Source: Clostridium sp. AM22-11AC
GTDB taxonomy: Bacteria > Bacillota > Clostridia > Lachnospirales > Lachnospiraceae
Length of the DNA: 64,000 nt
NCBI RefSeq assembly: GCF_003473545.1
Contig: NZ_QUCM01000019.1
Coordinates: 1,528-65,527 of the forward strand
Direction: 5' to 3'
Shown here piece after piece: positions 63,029-64,000 of this stretch (within the stretch, counting starts at the first letter, position 1; each line of letters starts with the position of its first letter). A program made the position numbers and the translations under genes. The notes beneath the pieces are model-generated. The model did no database searches. It saw nothing but the letters and a program-made list of their open reading frames with translations, and was not told the DNA's origin.

Positions 63029-64000
63029 AAAAAGATTATATGTGGATCTGCATGTGGTACAGACAGTTCCGCCAAGCTGTATAAACAGAGATGATACAGG
63101 AAGTCCTAAAACAGCAGTATATGGAGGTACTACGAGAGCCAGAGTTTCTTCACAGGCATGGAAAAAGGCTATGAGAGAGTATTTTTCCCAGTTGTTCCAT
63201 GAGCAGAACATAGGAAGCAGAACCAAAAAAGTGATTGAAATGGTAGCGAAGGAGATCCGTTTACAGGCTTCGGATGAAGCTGATGTAGAAAAGAAGGCAA
63301 CAGAGGCCCTTAAAAATGCCGGCATCAAGATCAATGATAAAAAGGGAGAAAGTGATGCCCTTCTCTTTATGAGCAAAGGACAGGCTAAGGCGCTGGCCCA
63401 GCTGGTGGTATCCGGAAATACAGATAAAAAGGCATACAAGGAAGCAATGCAGAAAGAGCCTTCCTATGACATGGCGTTGTTTGGAAGAATGGTGGCAAGT
63501 GATCCTTCTTTAAATTATGATGCGGCAGCACAGGTTGCACACAGTATTTCTACCCATACGATCCACAACGAATATGATTATTTTACGGCAGTAGATGACT
63601 GCTCACAGGAAGACAATGCAGGTGCAGGTCATCTTGGAACCGTGGAATTTAACTCATTTACCATGTATCGCTATGCAACGGTAAATGTAATGGAACTGTA
63701 CCGCCATCTTGGAAAAGATACGGCAGAGGTTGTAGAAGGATTTATAAAGGCATTTATCTGCTCTATGCCTACAGGAAAACAGAATACCTTTGCAAACCGT
63801 ACATTGCCGGATGCAGTATACATTACAGTAAGAAAGGACCAGCCGTTAAATCTTTGTGGGGCATTTGAGCGTCCGATCTTAAGCAACTGCGGCTATGTAG
63901 ATAAGTCTGTGGAAGCTATGACTGCATATGCGAAGAAAGTATATGATAATTATGCAGATGAACCGGAAAAGGCATTTGGCATTGGTGATCAGCTGGAAGG
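63021..64000 (+). CDS. casC: Type I-E Cascade backbone CasC/Cas7e (cut by the right edge)
   Basis: The frame opens at ATG 63021 behind GAGGAAAAGG and runs to the window end without a stop, giving 326 complete codons. It reads YVDLHVVQTVPPSCINRDDT, then PKTAVYGGTTRARVSSQAWK, the RAMP-fold N-terminus typical of Cas7e, and later FGRMVASDPSLNYDAAAQ and MPTGKQNTFANRTLPDAVY. Cas7e forms the six-copy backbone that binds crRNA. The family is about 350-370 residues, so only the end is missing. casD, casE, cas1, cas2 and the array would be expected beyond the window. Confidence 0.95.
   Translation, partial: MDEKRLYVDLHVVQTVPPSCINRDDTGSPKTAVYGGTTRARVSSQAWKKAMREYFSQLFHEQNIGSRTKKVIEMVAKEIRLQASDEADVEKKATEALKNAGIKINDKKGESDALLFMSKGQAKALAQLVVSGNTDKKAYKEAMQKEPSYDMALFGRMVASDPSLNYDAAAQVAHSISTHTIHNEYDYFTAVDDCSQEDNAGAGHLGTVEFNSFTMYRYATVNVMELYRHLGKDTAEVVEGFIKAFICSMPTGKQNTFANRTLPDAVYITVRKDQPLNLCGAFERPILSNCGYVDKSVEAMTAYAKKVYDNYADEPEKAFGIGDQLE

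Overview
The window looks like a chromosome segment of a gut Firmicute of the Lachnospiraceae/Clostridia type. The basis is moderate G+C, strong AGGAGG-type ribosome binding sites, a T-box ahead of pheST, YesN-type AraC response regulators, clostridial type IV pilus genes, an acyl-CoA/Etf gene island and a PucR-like regulator. No taxonomic marker such as 16S rRNA is present, so the genus is not assigned.

Layout. (1) 0.2-4.2 kb: end of a surface-polysaccharide cluster (truncated glycosyltransferase, Wzx-like flippase, WecG/TagA transferase, GT4 glycosyltransferase). (2) 4.3-14.9 kb: a type IV pilus operon with a major pilin, prepilin peptidase, PilM, PilN, PilO, minor pilins and a 1530-residue modular pilin with GLUG-like repeats. 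Its motor genes are missing: only 23 codons resembling the PilB N-terminus survive, abutting the tail of a second protein, as a large deletion would leave. (3) 15-18.4 kb: a BrnQ branched-chain amino acid carrier, a divergent LysR regulator and an orphan type IV pilin. (4) 18.5-22.6 kb: pheST behind a sigma-A promoter and a T-box. (5) 22.6-46.9 kb: an acyl-CoA island with five class III (CaiB/BaiF) CoA-transferases, three crotonases, two acyl-CoA dehydrogenases, EtfBA, a MaoC-type hydratase, two FMN nitronate-monooxygenase-like enzymes, a flavin-reductase-like protein, two GntP permeases, an acyl-CoA ligase and a PucR-like regulator broken by an in-frame TAG. (6) 47-57.9 kb: a membrane-anchored binding protein, a histidine kinase (broken by an in-frame TGA) and a YesN-type regulator, then a cyclase-family hydrolase, an amidohydrolase and an Rbs-like ABC importer. 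(7) 58.1 kb to the right edge: type I-E CRISPR genes cas3, casA, casB and a partial casC. No repeat array is visible inside the window.

How the parts may work together. The island carries the roles of the Cai/Fix carnitine system (dehydrogenase, CoA-transferase, ligase, crotonase, EtfBA) but with GntP permeases in place of a betaine carrier. I see no thiolase and no 3-hydroxyacyl-CoA dehydrogenase, so the likely theme is activation, dehydration or isomerisation, reduction and CoA exchange of imported organic acids, rather than chain-shortening beta-oxidation. The substrates are unknown. Region 6 looks like sensing, import and hydrolysis of a small molecule that need not be a sugar.
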